A stretch of DNA of 64,000 nucleotides, from NCBI GenBank assembly GCA_036011085.1, contig DASCMS010000073.1, forward strand, positions 1 through 64,000, read 5' to 3'. The stretch's first letter is position 1. The number at the start of each line of letters is the position of its first letter. This stretch comes from UBA8231 sp036011085 (GTDB lineage: Bacteria > Latescibacterota > UBA2968 > UBA8231). Shown piece by piece: positions 36,397 through 44,778 of this stretch. The position numbers and the translations under genes are program-made. A model generated the notes under the pieces. The model was not told the origin of the DNA. It saw nothing but the letters and a program-made list of their open reading frames with translations, and ran no database searches.

Positions 36397-36501
36397 ATGC
36401 GCAACATCACTCGCACTCTCAACGAAATCGCCATGCCCGTCGTGCTGCTGGCCGGCTTCTTCGCCCTTCCCTTCTACACCATCGCTGCCCTCAGCAGCTG
36501 A
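36397..36501 (+). CDS. 34-residue single-span membrane peptide
   Basis: A short ORF starts at ATG 36397 with AAGGAG 10 nt upstream (36381-36386). The 34-residue product has an amphipathic N-terminus (MRNITRTLNEIA) and one hydrophobic helix (MPVVLLAGFFALPFYTIAAL). It lies 27 nt after the ankyrin gene and 18 nt before the HTH gene, filling the gap between them. Function unknown; position and ribosome-binding site make it a likely real small protein. Confidence 0.65.
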   Translation: MRNITRTLNEIAMPVVLLAGFFALPFYTIAALSS

Positions 36502-36519
36502 CGAGAGGATCAACAGGAC

Positions 36520-36702
36520 ATGAACGGAATCCCACGTGAACACGTCGAGCGCGCTGCGCGCGTGTATCACCACAACAACGATGCGTGCAGCGCCCTCGGC
36601 ATCACCCTGCGCAGCTTCAGTCGGCTGTGCAAACGCTTCGAGATCGAGACGCCCTATGCCCGACGACGACGCGCCCTGGCGGTCTGTCGCAAGGCTGCAT
36701 GA
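36520..36702 (+). CDS. Small Fis-type helix-turn-helix protein
   Basis: The 60-residue product is little more than a DNA-binding domain. HVERAARVYHHNNDACSALG and ITLRSFSRLCKRFEIETPYA match the Fis/HTH_8 fold found at the C-terminus of sigma-54 enhancer-binding proteins, followed by a basic tail (ARRRRALAVCRKAA). It lacks any AAA+ domain, so it could only bind DNA. Being the third gene behind a sigma-54 promoter suggests autoregulation or competition with the activator at its enhancer (inference). Confidence 0.75.
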   Translation: MNGIPREHVERAARVYHHNNDACSALGITLRSFSRLCKRFEIETPYARRRRALAVCRKAA

Positions 36703-36717
36703 GATCATAGCGGTGGT

Positions 36718-36762
36718 AGCGGGTTGGCTGGGAACGCTTGGGTGGGTGCCGGCCAACCTGCT
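36718..36762 (+). other. Hairpin between the HTH gene and the sensor kinase
   Basis: AGCGGGTTGGC (36718-36728) can pair with GCCAACCTGCT (36752-36762), 11 bp with one G-U and a 23-nt loop. No T-run follows, so it may be a processing or factor-dependent termination element ending the ankyrin operon. Low certainty. Confidence 0.35.
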
Positions 36763-36805
36763 ACTGTTTGAAGTCGAGCAATTCCCCCGAATCGGCTGAG
36801 ACTCG

Positions 36806-37762
36806 ATGACTGACACAGGTGACACTCCGCGAGAGAAGCTGGATCTCGCCGTCGAACGTGTGCGCGCCGCCGCACTTGAGATGCGCGTCACCGACGACCT
36901 GCGCCAGGTGGTGGCTGTGGTTTTTCGGGAGATGGTCGACCTGGGGATCGAGACGACCTCTGCGACGATCACGTTCTTCGACAGGCCGGTTGACTCGGTG
37001 TTCCACTACGTGGCCAACTTCTGCCCGAACCACGCGGATGTCGACTGGTCGCCCGACCGGGCGTCCGGGGAAGTGGTTTTCTTGGGCGATGTGTACGCGG
37101 TAGGCCTGCCAACTATGACCCAGGCAGATTTCCTCCGCGGGGCAAATGCGTTAGATGGCCAGATCGTACTCCCCGATCTGGCCACATGGGATGTGGGCAT
37201 CCCACAGACATTCGAGACCAACACGGTACCTGGTGGGTCAAGCCGCACTTTGGAGTTCCTCGGCCTGTACCTCGGCCTGACTGAAGCAGAATCACGAATG
37301 CTGCTTCCCCCGCTTGCCGGACGCTGGTCCGTCACCAACGTGCCCTTCCGTTCCGGCATGATCGGCTACCGCGAGCGCCAGCATTCCCCCGAACACGACG
37401 AAATTGTAGCCGAGCTGGCGCGGGGCATCGAGCTGGGCTTCGTGCGCTTCCTCGATTTTCGACGCCTCGAGCAACAGAACCGCGAGCTGACGGTTCAGAA
37501 CGCACTGGAGCGCGTGCGGGCCCGGGCGCTGACGATGCGGGAGACAGAAGAGATCCTTGAGGTGGCGTCGGCGGTCTACCAGGAGTTCGAGGGACTCGGT
37601 CATGAGATCGGGTTCGCGGGGGTCGGCATCTTTGACCGAAACGGGTTTGAGTATTGGGGGGCCAAGAAGGTCGATACCGACGAGGCCGACCGTCCGGAAT
37701 GGGGATTCCTGGCAGGCCCGTGGGTCAGCCTCGAGCGGTGGCGGCAGGCGCTCGGCCACTGA
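36806..37762 (+). pseudogene. N-terminal part of frameshifted hybrid sensor histidine kinase
   Basis: The 318-residue ORF holds one full sensor module and the start of a second. Module 1 runs from ERVRAAALEMRVTDDLRQVV (near residue 17) to IELGFVRFLDFRRLEQQN. Module 2 begins ERVRARALTMRETEEILEVA (near residue 235). These ERVRAxAxxM modules are GAF-like sensor units of large two-component kinases. The frame ends at 37762 in the middle of module 2, and the rest of module 2 continues in the -1 frame (37654-40260). The fragments most likely form one gene with a 1-nt frameshift near 37690-37800. Confidence 0.75.
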
Positions 37763-40260
37763 ACTGGATTTCAGATCTGCAACTCGATGCCAGAGATCGA
37801 GGGTTACCCCACTGCATAGTCCGCCTCTCCGCCGCTGACAACCGCGAGTCCCTGAGGCGAAGTCTGGCGCTATGGGAGGAAGAGGCGGGGCGCCGAGTCA
37901 TAGACTACTCATTCAGCGAAGGTGACGAGGACACCTACCGCCACGTGGTCTTCCACGCCCATGGCCACCTGCAAGTCATTGCCAATTCGGAACTGTCTGA
38001 AGACGCCCTCTCCGAAGCCAGCCGTTTCGCCGAGGTCTTCGGTTTCGCCTACAGCCGTTTTCTCGAGCTCAAGGCCGCGGAGGACAGCGCCCGTCGGCGG
38101 GCCATCGAAGCCGCGGCCGAGCGCGTGCGCGCCGCAGCCATGGCGATGAACTCACCGGACGATCTGCGCGATGTGGCCGGCATGCTGTTCACGGAGGCCC
38201 GCTCGCTGGGCATCGACACGCCACGAGTGTGCATCAACTTCCTCGATCCGACCAGCGGCCAGTGGCAGAGCTTTAATACGAATCTGAACCCGCGGAACTA
38301 CGGCCTGGAGCCCACTGCCGCCGACATCTACGAATACAGCGAGGAGGCCATCACGTATGTACGAGACGTCGGTGAAGGACGCGGGGGCGGGAGTGTTGGA
38401 CGTCGAGAGCTGGAGCGGCTGAAGCGCGCAGACATGCCCGAGACCTTGCCATACACGTTCACGCTCGAAATGGCCGTCGAGTACGTTCGGGAACAGTACG
38501 GAGTGGCCACGGAGGGGTTGGCGACGAACTCCTACCTGGCCGAATGGGTCGGCGACTGGCAGTTCACCCATATACCCTTCGACCATGGTGTTCTTCTCTA
38601 TTGGGAGAGTCACCACGACGACGAACACGCCGCCGTCATCCAGGAACTGGCCGAGGCCCTCAACCTCGGCTTCATCCGCTTCCGCGACTTCCAGCGCCTC
38701 GAAGACCAGATCATACGCCTCGAAGAGGCGCACACCGCTCTCGAGCTGGCCAACGAGCAGATCCAGCAGGCCAACCGGCTCAAGTCCGAGTTCCTCGCCA
38801 ACATGAGCCACGAGCTGCGCACGCCGATGAACGCCATCGTCGGCTTCTCCAAGATCGTACACCGCAAGGCCAAGACCCAGCTCGACCGCCGCCAGGTGGA
38901 CAACCTCGAGCGCGTGCTGCAGTCCTCCGAAATCCTGATGGCCCTGATCAACGATATCCTCGACCTGTCCAAGATTGAGGCCGGCCGCCTGGAGGTGCAG
39001 CCCGAGCACTTTGACCTGCGCGAGTTGCTCGAGAGTTGTGTCGGCACCGTGTCGCCCCTGGTGAAGAAGGGCGTGCAGCTGAAGACACGCTTGGCGCGGG
39101 AGCTGTCTCCCGTCTGGTCCGATCCGACCCGTGTCCGCCAGATCGTCATCAACCTGCTGTCGAATGCCGCCAAGTTTACCGAGGAAGGTGAGATCCGCGT
39201 CGGCCTGCGCACCATCGGCAAGGATCGGGTCGCCATCTCCGTCAGTGACAGCGGCATCGGCATTCCCGGCGACAAACTGGCCAGCATCTTCGAGGAGTTC
39301 CGTCAGGCTGACGGCTCCACCACGCGCAAGTACGGGGGTACCGGTCTCGGCCTGTCCATCTCGAAGAAGCTGGCGCAGATGCTGGGCGGCGACGTCACCG
39401 TCGACAGTGTCGTCGGCGAAGGTTCGACCTTCACCGTCAACCTGCCCGTCGAGGTCCCGTCATCAGAGGCGACACTGGAGCCGTTGAAGCCAGACCAGCT
39501 GCCGGCCACCGGGGGCGGTGGACGCGTGGTACTCTCCATCGACGATGACCCTGACGTCATCTCACTGATCACGCAGGAGCTGGAAGAAGACGGCTACCAG
39601 GTTATCGGTGCGCAGCACGCCATTGACGGCATCGAGAAGGCCCAGCGGGTCCAGCCCTACGCGATCACCCTCGACATCATGATGCCGGGCATGGACGGCT
39701 GGGAGGCGATCACGCGCTTGAAGACCAACCCGGAGACACGTGACATCCCGTTGATCGTGCTGTCCATCATCGACAACAAGGAGCTGGGGTATCGCCTGGG
39801 CGCCGACGAGTACCTGATCAAACCCGTGGACCGCGACTCCCTCTGCCGGGCGCTGCAGCGCTATGAGGGGCGTGGCAAGGAAGTGCTCGTCACCGACGAC
39901 GATCCCGACGTCATAGACCTGACGCGACAGTTGCTCGAAGAGGACGGCTGGACCGTGCGCGCCGCCAGCAATGGCCAGGAGGCCCTTGACGCCATGGCCG
40001 AGAAGATGCCCGACGTCATGCTGCTGGATCTGATGATGCCGGTGATGGACGGTTTCGAGACGTTGCGCCGCGTGCGTGACAACCCCGGGACGAAGAACCT
40101 GCCCATCATCGTCATCACCGCCAAGGACCTGGGTGCCGACGAGGTCGAGAACCTGCGCGCCAACGCCAGCCGTGTGATCGAGAAGGACGGGCTGGACCGC
40201 GGCCGTATCCTGCGTGAGTTACGCGAGGCCATGTCCGCCTTGCGCGACGGGTCAACCTGA
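37654..40260 (+). CDS. Hybrid histidine kinase: sensor module, HisKA, HATPase, two receivers
   Basis: The open frame is 868 residues; coding character starts near 37760, so the nominal TTG start is not trusted. Order: end of sensor module 2; module 3 (AAAERVRAAAMAMNSPDDLR to LNLGFIRFRDFQRLEDQ); linker coiled coil; HisKA with phosphorylatable His in MSHELRTPMNAIVGFSK; HATPase (VINLLSNAAKFTEEGEI, DSGIGIPGD, GTGLGLSISK); receiver 1 (LSIDDDPDVI, LDIMMPGMDG); receiver 2 (VTDDDPDVI, LDLMMPVMDG). Both receivers keep the phosphoacceptor Asp. There is no transmembrane segment, so sensing is cytoplasmic. It follows the ankyrin/HTH operon. Confidence 0.85.
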   Translation: MGGQEGRYRRGRPSGMGIPGRPVGQPRAVAAGARPLNWISDLQLDARDRGLPHCIVRLSAADNRESLRRSLALWEEEAGRRVIDYSFSEGDEDTYRHVVFHAHGHLQVIANSELSEDALSEASRFAEVFGFAYSRFLELKAAEDSARRRAIEAAAERVRAAAMAMNSPDDLRDVAGMLFTEARSLGIDTPRVCINFLDPTSGQWQSFNTNLNPRNYGLEPTAADIYEYSEEAITYVRDVGEGRGGGSVGRRELERLKRADMPETLPYTFTLEMAVEYVREQYGVATEGLATNSYLAEWVGDWQFTHIPFDHGVLLYWESHHDDEHAAVIQELAEALNLGFIRFRDFQRLEDQIIRLEEAHTALELANEQIQQANRLKSEFLANMSHELRTPMNAIVGFSKIVHRKAKTQLDRRQVDNLERVLQSSEILMALINDILDLSKIEAGRLEVQPEHFDLRELLESCVGTVSPLVKKGVQLKTRLARELSPVWSDPTRVRQIVINLLSNAAKFTEEGEIRVGLRTIGKDRVAISVSDSGIGIPGDKLASIFEEFRQADGSTTRKYGGTGLGLSISKKLAQMLGGDVTVDSVVGEGSTFTVNLPVEVPSSEATLEPLKPDQLPATGGGGRVVLSIDDDPDVISLITQELEEDGYQVIGAQHAIDGIEKAQRVQPYAITLDIMMPGMDGWEAITRLKTNPETRDIPLIVLSIIDNKELGYRLGADEYLIKPVDRDSLCRALQRYEGRGKEVLVTDDDPDVIDLTRQLLEEDGWTVRAASNGQEALDAMAEKMPDVMLLDLMMPVMDGFETLRRVRDNPGTKNLPIIVITAKDLGADEVENLRANASRVIEKDGLDRGRILRELREAMSALRDGST

Positions 40261-40422
40261 GGCGAGCGACTCCAGATGACTCAGTTCATCCGCATGGCTG
40301 ATATCGCGCGGTCAGACGAGGATCTCAGCGGCCGCCACCTGCCCGCCGACAAGCTCGGCTCTTTGACCATCGTCGGGGAGACACAGAAGAAGTGCAGAGA
40401 GCGTGGGGTAATATCGCTGCGG

Positions 40423-40977
40423 TTACGGCAGGAGATCGGCGACCTGGATCGAGGCATCCGGGGCCAGCATGGGCGACACCGTATCCGCGCCGGTCAGCGC
40501 GATCATGGACTGATACGTCGCACCCGCCGGATCGCGGTAGACTTCCAGCCTGGCAACCGTCAGATCCAGAATCCAGTATTCGGGCACGCCATTGCGCGCA
40601 TAGGCGGACAGCTTCCGCCCACGGTCGTAACTCAAGCTCGACTCGGAGACTTCGACGACCAACATTGCCTGGGTCGGATGCCCATCGGAATAGTCGCGGA
40701 TCGCACCTGCGACCACGACGACGTCGGGCTCGGGCTCGGACAGATCGTCCAGGGCAAAGGGAAGCTGGTGACGGACGTAGGCCGATGGGAACGCTGAGCC
40801 CAGCGCGGCCCCAACGAGCTCGTAAGCAGTCGCATGCCGACTGCCAAGGGGCGTCATCTCCCAGATCTCGCCGTCGAGCAGCTCGATACGAGCGTCCGGA
40901 GCAAACCCGCCCGCCTCGACCATGCGGTCGTACTCCACACGTGTCCAACGGCGTCGTTGCACTGCAGATGAAGACAT
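40423..40977 (-). CDS. Uma2-family putative endonuclease
   Basis: The 184-residue protein is a Uma2 (DUF820) member with a PD-(D/E)xK nuclease core: RIELLDGEIWEMTPLG, SEPEPDVVVVAG, and LVVEVSESSLSYDRGRKLSA with the E-x-S...K pattern, then GVPEYWILDL. Members occur in many copies in some phyla, often with mobile DNA, but their targets are unknown. ATG 40977 is preferred over 40992 because GGAGAGGG precedes it. It converges on the histidine kinase, with 162 nt between stops. Confidence 0.88.
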   Translation of the reverse strand: MSSSAVQRRRWTRVEYDRMVEAGGFAPDARIELLDGEIWEMTPLGSRHATAYELVGAALGSAFPSAYVRHQLPFALDDLSEPEPDVVVVAGAIRDYSDGHPTQAMLVVEVSESSLSYDRGRKLSAYARNGVPEYWILDLTVARLEVYRDPAGATYQSMIALTGADTVSPMLAPDASIQVADLLP

Positions 40978-41257
40978 GGGCACCCTCTCCATACGGATCT
41001 CTTCCCAAGATAATCAGTCGTCGACATGATCTCCACGAAGGAAACCACGTGCCAGAGAGCGGACCGTTGGGCAAGGCTCCTGAGCTGCAGCGACTTGCAC
41101 GAGTCATCCGCAGTGCAGAGCCGCTCACTGAACGGCTCGATCCGGAAACACCAGTGTCACCTGCTGTCTACAGAGCCAGACATGCCGTCAGAGCTACGCT
41201 CATCGCAGAAGACGTGGGAACGACCTCCACCGTGAGACTGCACGCGGAAACCCCATC

Positions 41258-41430
41258 ATGACGATGAGATCCGTCCCCCTCCTGCTACTTCTCGCCACGA
41301 CTGGCTTCGCCGCCCCAGGTGACTTCATCCCCTACACACCGACCGAAGCCGATCCAGTCCGTGAGCCGTGGCGCTGGACCACCTATCCAGAGCTCGCCGG
41401 CACGGGCGTCACGCGGATGGCGCAGACCCC
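41258..41430 (+). pseudogene. 5' remnant of a propeller-type sensor protein gene
   Basis: The first about 57 codons from ATG 41258 look like real coding sequence. A signal peptide (RSVPLLLLLATTGFAAPGD) is followed by REPWRWTTYPELAGTGVTRM, typical of the start of the periplasmic two-component-regulator propeller domain of sensor kinases. After about 41430 the frame is only the antisense of the beta-helix gene and shows no propeller repeats. It therefore appears to be a gene truncated at a junction with the convergent gene. Confidence 0.45.
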
Positions 41431-42868
41431 GGAGGCGGATCCGGCCGTCCCAGCGCGAACCGTAGTCCGACCGGAAGTTGACGAAGCTCGTGCCGTGGCG
41501 CACGGTGTTTTCGATCAGCAGGTCACCGCCTCCGGTGACGGAGATCCCCTTGAAGCCGATCGTGCAGTCGCGGATGGTGAGGTTCCAGCAATGAAAGTGC
41601 ACGTCGATACGGTTCAGGCGACAGTTCTCGACCCGGAAGTTCTTGTTGAGATTGGTGCCGAATACGCCCCACGAAACCCAACCCGCCTCCGCCGTCAGGT
41701 TGCGGAAGGTACAGTTGAGCATGCGCGCGCCGCCGATACCGTAGGTGCCGTGGGCGACGTCGCGTCCCTTGCCCTCACGGTTCTTCTCCCAGGGCATGCA
41801 GCGGATGTTCTCGAGAGTGACATCGTACACGCCACTGAGGATGTAGCAGCCGCGTCGCGGTTCCATGGAGTTGTCACTGTGCCCCGGCTCCAGGCCCATC
41901 CATTGATCGCGCACGACGGTACGGCTGCGCTCTATGAGGATGCCGTGGTGGTGGTACCCCGGAGAGCTGTTCTGCGGCGAATCACCGGAGAAGTAGAACG
42001 TGCCTCCCCGGATGACGAGAACGTTGTCGTTGCACGGCGTGGCCCGCACCGAGGTGAAATCGCTGAAGGCCCAGGCGATGTCGCCAAGGATGCGGCCTTC
42101 CTCCTCGACGTAGAACAGCTCCTCACGGGCCCAACCGCGCTTTGAATAGTTGCCGGCGCGAATGCCGATGCGGTCCCCCTCGTCGGCGACGCTGATCAGG
42201 TGGCCGGCATAGGGGGCGAGTTCGGGGATGAGCTGCACGCCTGGGCGGATCTTCTCGAGGAGGGCGGACTTCAACTCCGCGTCGAGAGGCACGTCCACTG
42301 CGGGACGGTCGTTGCGGACCACGAAGCGCGGTTCCGCCTTGCTGTTGTGGCGTTCATCGATATGGAACACCGATCTGCCCCAGTCGACGCCGGTCCGGAT
42401 CTCGATGCCGTGGGTGTCCCGGATCCAGAACTCACCGCTGCGTTGCACAACCGGCACCCGGTGTACGTTGGCCCAGGCGTGGGCCGCCTTGATGGCCGCA
42501 CCGTCGTCCCGGGTGCCGTCTTCAGTGGCTCCGAACATCCGGTAGTTGACGGCCTCCGCTTCGACGAGCTCGGCTGCCAGGCCGTCGGCCAGGGGCAGAA
42601 CGCTGGCGCCGTCAGGGGTCTCGTCGGCGCCTGCCTCACGAATCTGATAGAGCCCCTCGCCGCCGTCCCCGGGAATATGGAAACCCGTCGTCTCCACCCA
42701 GTCGCCGGCGCGCAGGTCCGGCATGCCCTTGAGGGCTGCAGTTGTGAGGGTTCGCGTCAGCCTCGAGTCGGTGGACATGGGGCTCTCCTGGGTCAGGGCA
42801 TGCGCGGCAGGCTGTGCCAGCACGGCGCCGCCGGCCCCGATCCCGGCAAGGGCCCTGCGACGACTCAT
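41285..42868 (-). CDS. Tat-exported right-handed beta-helix (pectate-lyase-like) protein
   Basis: From ATG 42868 the protein starts MSRRRALAGIGAGGAVLA, a twin-arginine signal, and is 527 residues. An N-terminal pectate-lyase-3-like segment (NYRMFGATEDGTRDDGAAIK) leads into a parallel beta-helix rich in short strand/Asn ladders (LENIRCMPWEKN, RMLNCTFRNLTAEAGW, FRVENCRLNRIDVHFHCWNL). It probably binds or cleaves polysaccharide outside the cytoplasm. The last about 48 residues (below 41430) are antisense to the sensor remnant, and the native C-terminus may be lost. GTG 42892 is an alternative start. Confidence 0.78.
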   Translation of the reverse strand: MSRRRALAGIGAGGAVLAQPAAHALTQESPMSTDSRLTRTLTTAALKGMPDLRAGDWVETTGFHIPGDGGEGLYQIREAGADETPDGASVLPLADGLAAELVEAEAVNYRMFGATEDGTRDDGAAIKAAHAWANVHRVPVVQRSGEFWIRDTHGIEIRTGVDWGRSVFHIDERHNSKAEPRFVVRNDRPAVDVPLDAELKSALLEKIRPGVQLIPELAPYAGHLISVADEGDRIGIRAGNYSKRGWAREELFYVEEEGRILGDIAWAFSDFTSVRATPCNDNVLVIRGGTFYFSGDSPQNSSPGYHHHGILIERSRTVVRDQWMGLEPGHSDNSMEPRRGCYILSGVYDVTLENIRCMPWEKNREGKGRDVAHGTYGIGGARMLNCTFRNLTAEAGWVSWGVFGTNLNKNFRVENCRLNRIDVHFHCWNLTIRDCTIGFKGISVTGGGDLLIENTVRHGTSFVNFRSDYGSRWDGRIRLRGLRHPRDARAGELWIGGPAPRLTDWIGFGRCVGDEVTWGGEASRGEK

Positions 42869-42914
42869 TCGGTGTGGTGTGGACGAGGTCACGGACCTGA
42901 CTCCCGGTCAGATG

Positions 42915-42951
42915 AAAAAAAAACCGGGCGCGCCGCTGCTGACGCGCCCGG
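42915..42951 (-). terminator. Leader terminator upstream of the beta-helix gene
   Basis: On the minus strand CCGGGCGCG (42951-42943) pairs with CGCGCCCGG (42932-42924), followed by nine T residues (42923-42915). No gene lies upstream on this strand (hemY is divergent), so it sits in the 5' leader of the beta-helix gene, 47 nt before ATG 42868. Confidence 0.75.
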
Positions 42952-42964
42952 GATACCTCTAATA

Positions 42965-43015
42965 CCAGGTGGGCGACCACCTGGACACTTGACCGAAATC
43001 AGGTCAGGTGGTCGC
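42965..43015 (-). promoter_or_regulatory. Mutually exclusive hairpins, candidate attenuator
   Basis: In the minus-strand leader GCGACCACCTG (43015-43005 read on minus) can pair with CAGGTGGTCGC (42983-42973). That same segment can instead form a tight hairpin CCAGGTGG-TCGC-CCACCTGG (42984-42965). The alternatives lie just upstream of the leader terminator. The layout resembles a transcriptional attenuator or riboregulator, but I cannot assign a ligand or leader peptide. Confidence 0.45.
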
Positions 43016-43340
43016 ACCTCCTACGGGTATACAACTACTCACAGACCACCTCCTTTCGTATCGGCTACGAGTACCCTGTACACCGGCACGGAACCTATCG
43101 TGCCGCCGCCATAGGCGGGTACGTCGCGCTCATCAGCTGGCCGGCAGCGCTTCGTCACAAGACGGGATTGCGGCCAGTCGGCAGCATGCTCGGGGCCGGC
43201 GGCCATCGTCGGCCCAACCGGCACCGCAGTGCGGCACCGGTTGCAAATGTAGCCCGCCGACAGAATCCAAGTCAAGCCCGTTTTCCGTCTCCGTCGAAGA
43301 TTTGCAGAAAACTCCGTATCCTGTAGTATTCACTGTAGTT
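43016..43340. other. Intergenic region between beta-helix gene and hemY
   Basis: About 325 bases have no credible gene, although the hemY frame stays open. The part before 43341 has no flavoprotein homology. It should hold divergent promoters. A weak sigma-70-like pair, TTGCAG (43302-43307) and TAGTAT (43324-43329) with 16-bp spacing, lies immediately before the hemY ATG and would give an almost leaderless mRNA. Confidence 0.4.
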
Positions 43341-44759
43341 ATGAGAGAGAAATCAGTGTCCATCTCGACGGATGTTGCCGTTGTTGGCGCCGGCATCTGG
43401 GGTCTGGCGACGCATCACTACCTGCGACGTCTCGCCCCTCGGACGAGAGTACACCTGTTCGATGCCGGACGGCGTCCGGGTGGCGCCATCTCGACGGTGC
43501 GTCGTGGTGACTACCTGTTCGAACCCGGTCCCAACAGCCTGCTCGACAACTCGCCGGAGCTGCGGCAGCTACTCGACGAAACCGGACTCTCTGAGCCCGT
43601 CATCGAGGCACGTCCGGAGGCGGCCAGAAACCGCTTCATCGTGCGGGATGGTCGTCTGCGGCCACTGCCAATGAGTCCGCCGGCTCTGCTGACTTCCGAC
43701 CTGTTCTCACTGGGAGCCAAGCTGCGACTCGCCCGGGAGCCTTTCGTACGGGCCGCCGACGCCGACGCGGAGGAAACCCTCGAGCAATTCGTCCTGCGAC
43801 GCCTGGGACGCGAATTTCTCGACTACGCCGTGGACCCCTTCGTCTCGGGTACCTTCGCCGGACTCCCTTCTGAGCTTTGCGTACGCTCCGCTTTCCGTCG
43901 TCTCTGGAATCTCGAACAGAACCACGGCAGCCTCATCCGCGGCGCCATCCGTCTGGCCCGGGAGCGCAAGCGCGCCGGCTCGTCGGGGGACGTGCAAGCC
44001 GGACCCAGTGGCAAGATGCTGAGTTTTGCCGGCGGTCTGCAGACCCTTGTCGACACCCTCGCTCAACCCCTCGGCGACAACCTGACACCCGGCGTTCGTC
44101 TGACGTCGGTGCGGCGCGGCGACCAGGGACTCGATCTGCACTTCGAGGGTGACAGCGGTGGAGTCGACGTCCAGGCCGCCACGGTTCTGCTCACCATTCC
44201 CGCTCACGCCTACGACGATGTCAGCTTCGGCTTCGACATTCCCGCCGCCGCTCTGCACGGTATACCCTACCCGCCGGTGACGGCCGTGTTCTTCGGCTTT
44301 GACCGGCACCCCCTCGCCGAACCGCCTGACGGATTCGGCTTTCTCGTGCCTCGCGTGGAGGGCCGCTCCGTCCTGGGAACCCTGTGGAACTCTTCGGCGT
44401 ACACCGGCCGCGCCCCGGAGGGTGGCGCCGCCTTCACAACCTACATCGGCGGACGCCGGCAGCCGGAGATCGCCGGGTGGGAGGACGATCGACTCATCCA
44501 TGCTGTGCGGGATGAGTTGAGGCAGTTGATGGGGATTGAGGCGAAACCCGACGAGATTGTGCTGCGGCGCTGGGAGCGGGCGATTCCGCAGTACGTCATG
44601 GGACATGGCACCGCCATGGGTGCGGTGGACGACCTCGAACAGTCACAGCCGGGATTGTACGTGGGCGGCAACTTCCGCGGAGGGATCTCCGTGGGGGACT
44701 GTGTCAGCCGCGCCAGCGAGACCGCCCGGAAGATCGCTGACAGGCAACCCGCAGCCTGA
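43341..44759 (+). CDS. hemY: Protoporphyrinogen oxidase (HemY type)
   Basis: This FAD enzyme oxidises protoporphyrinogen IX (or coproporphyrinogen III) in haem synthesis. The 472-residue protein has the FAD motif DVAVVGAGIWGLATHHYLRR, HLFDAGRRPGGAISTVRRG, FEPGPNSLLDNSPELRQLL, FLDYAVDPFVSGTFAGLP, and the C-terminal FAD-binding GLYVGGNFRGGISVGDCVSR. ATG 43341 (MREKSVSIST) is chosen because homology starts there; the frame opens at 43008. hemA and a hemX-like gene follow 1 kb downstream, after a convergent outer-membrane protein gene. Confidence 0.92.
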   Translation: MREKSVSISTDVAVVGAGIWGLATHHYLRRLAPRTRVHLFDAGRRPGGAISTVRRGDYLFEPGPNSLLDNSPELRQLLDETGLSEPVIEARPEAARNRFIVRDGRLRPLPMSPPALLTSDLFSLGAKLRLAREPFVRAADADAEETLEQFVLRRLGREFLDYAVDPFVSGTFAGLPSELCVRSAFRRLWNLEQNHGSLIRGAIRLARERKRAGSSGDVQAGPSGKMLSFAGGLQTLVDTLAQPLGDNLTPGVRLTSVRRGDQGLDLHFEGDSGGVDVQAATVLLTIPAHAYDDVSFGFDIPAAALHGIPYPPVTAVFFGFDRHPLAEPPDGFGFLVPRVEGRSVLGTLWNSSAYTGRAPEGGAAFTTYIGGRRQPEIAGWEDDRLIHAVRDELRQLMGIEAKPDEIVLRRWERAIPQYVMGHGTAMGAVDDLEQSQPGLYVGGNFRGGISVGDCVSRASETARKIADRQPAA

Positions 44760-44778
44760 ATCCGACGACCGGCCGGGG

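Noticed and set aside
40276..40797. Plus-strand 173-codon ORF after the kinase
   Set aside because: Antisense to the Uma2-family gene, which has the nuclease motifs.
41258..42145. 295-codon plus-strand ORF taken as a whole
   Set aside because: Only the first about 57 codons look coding; the rest is antisense of the beta-helix gene.
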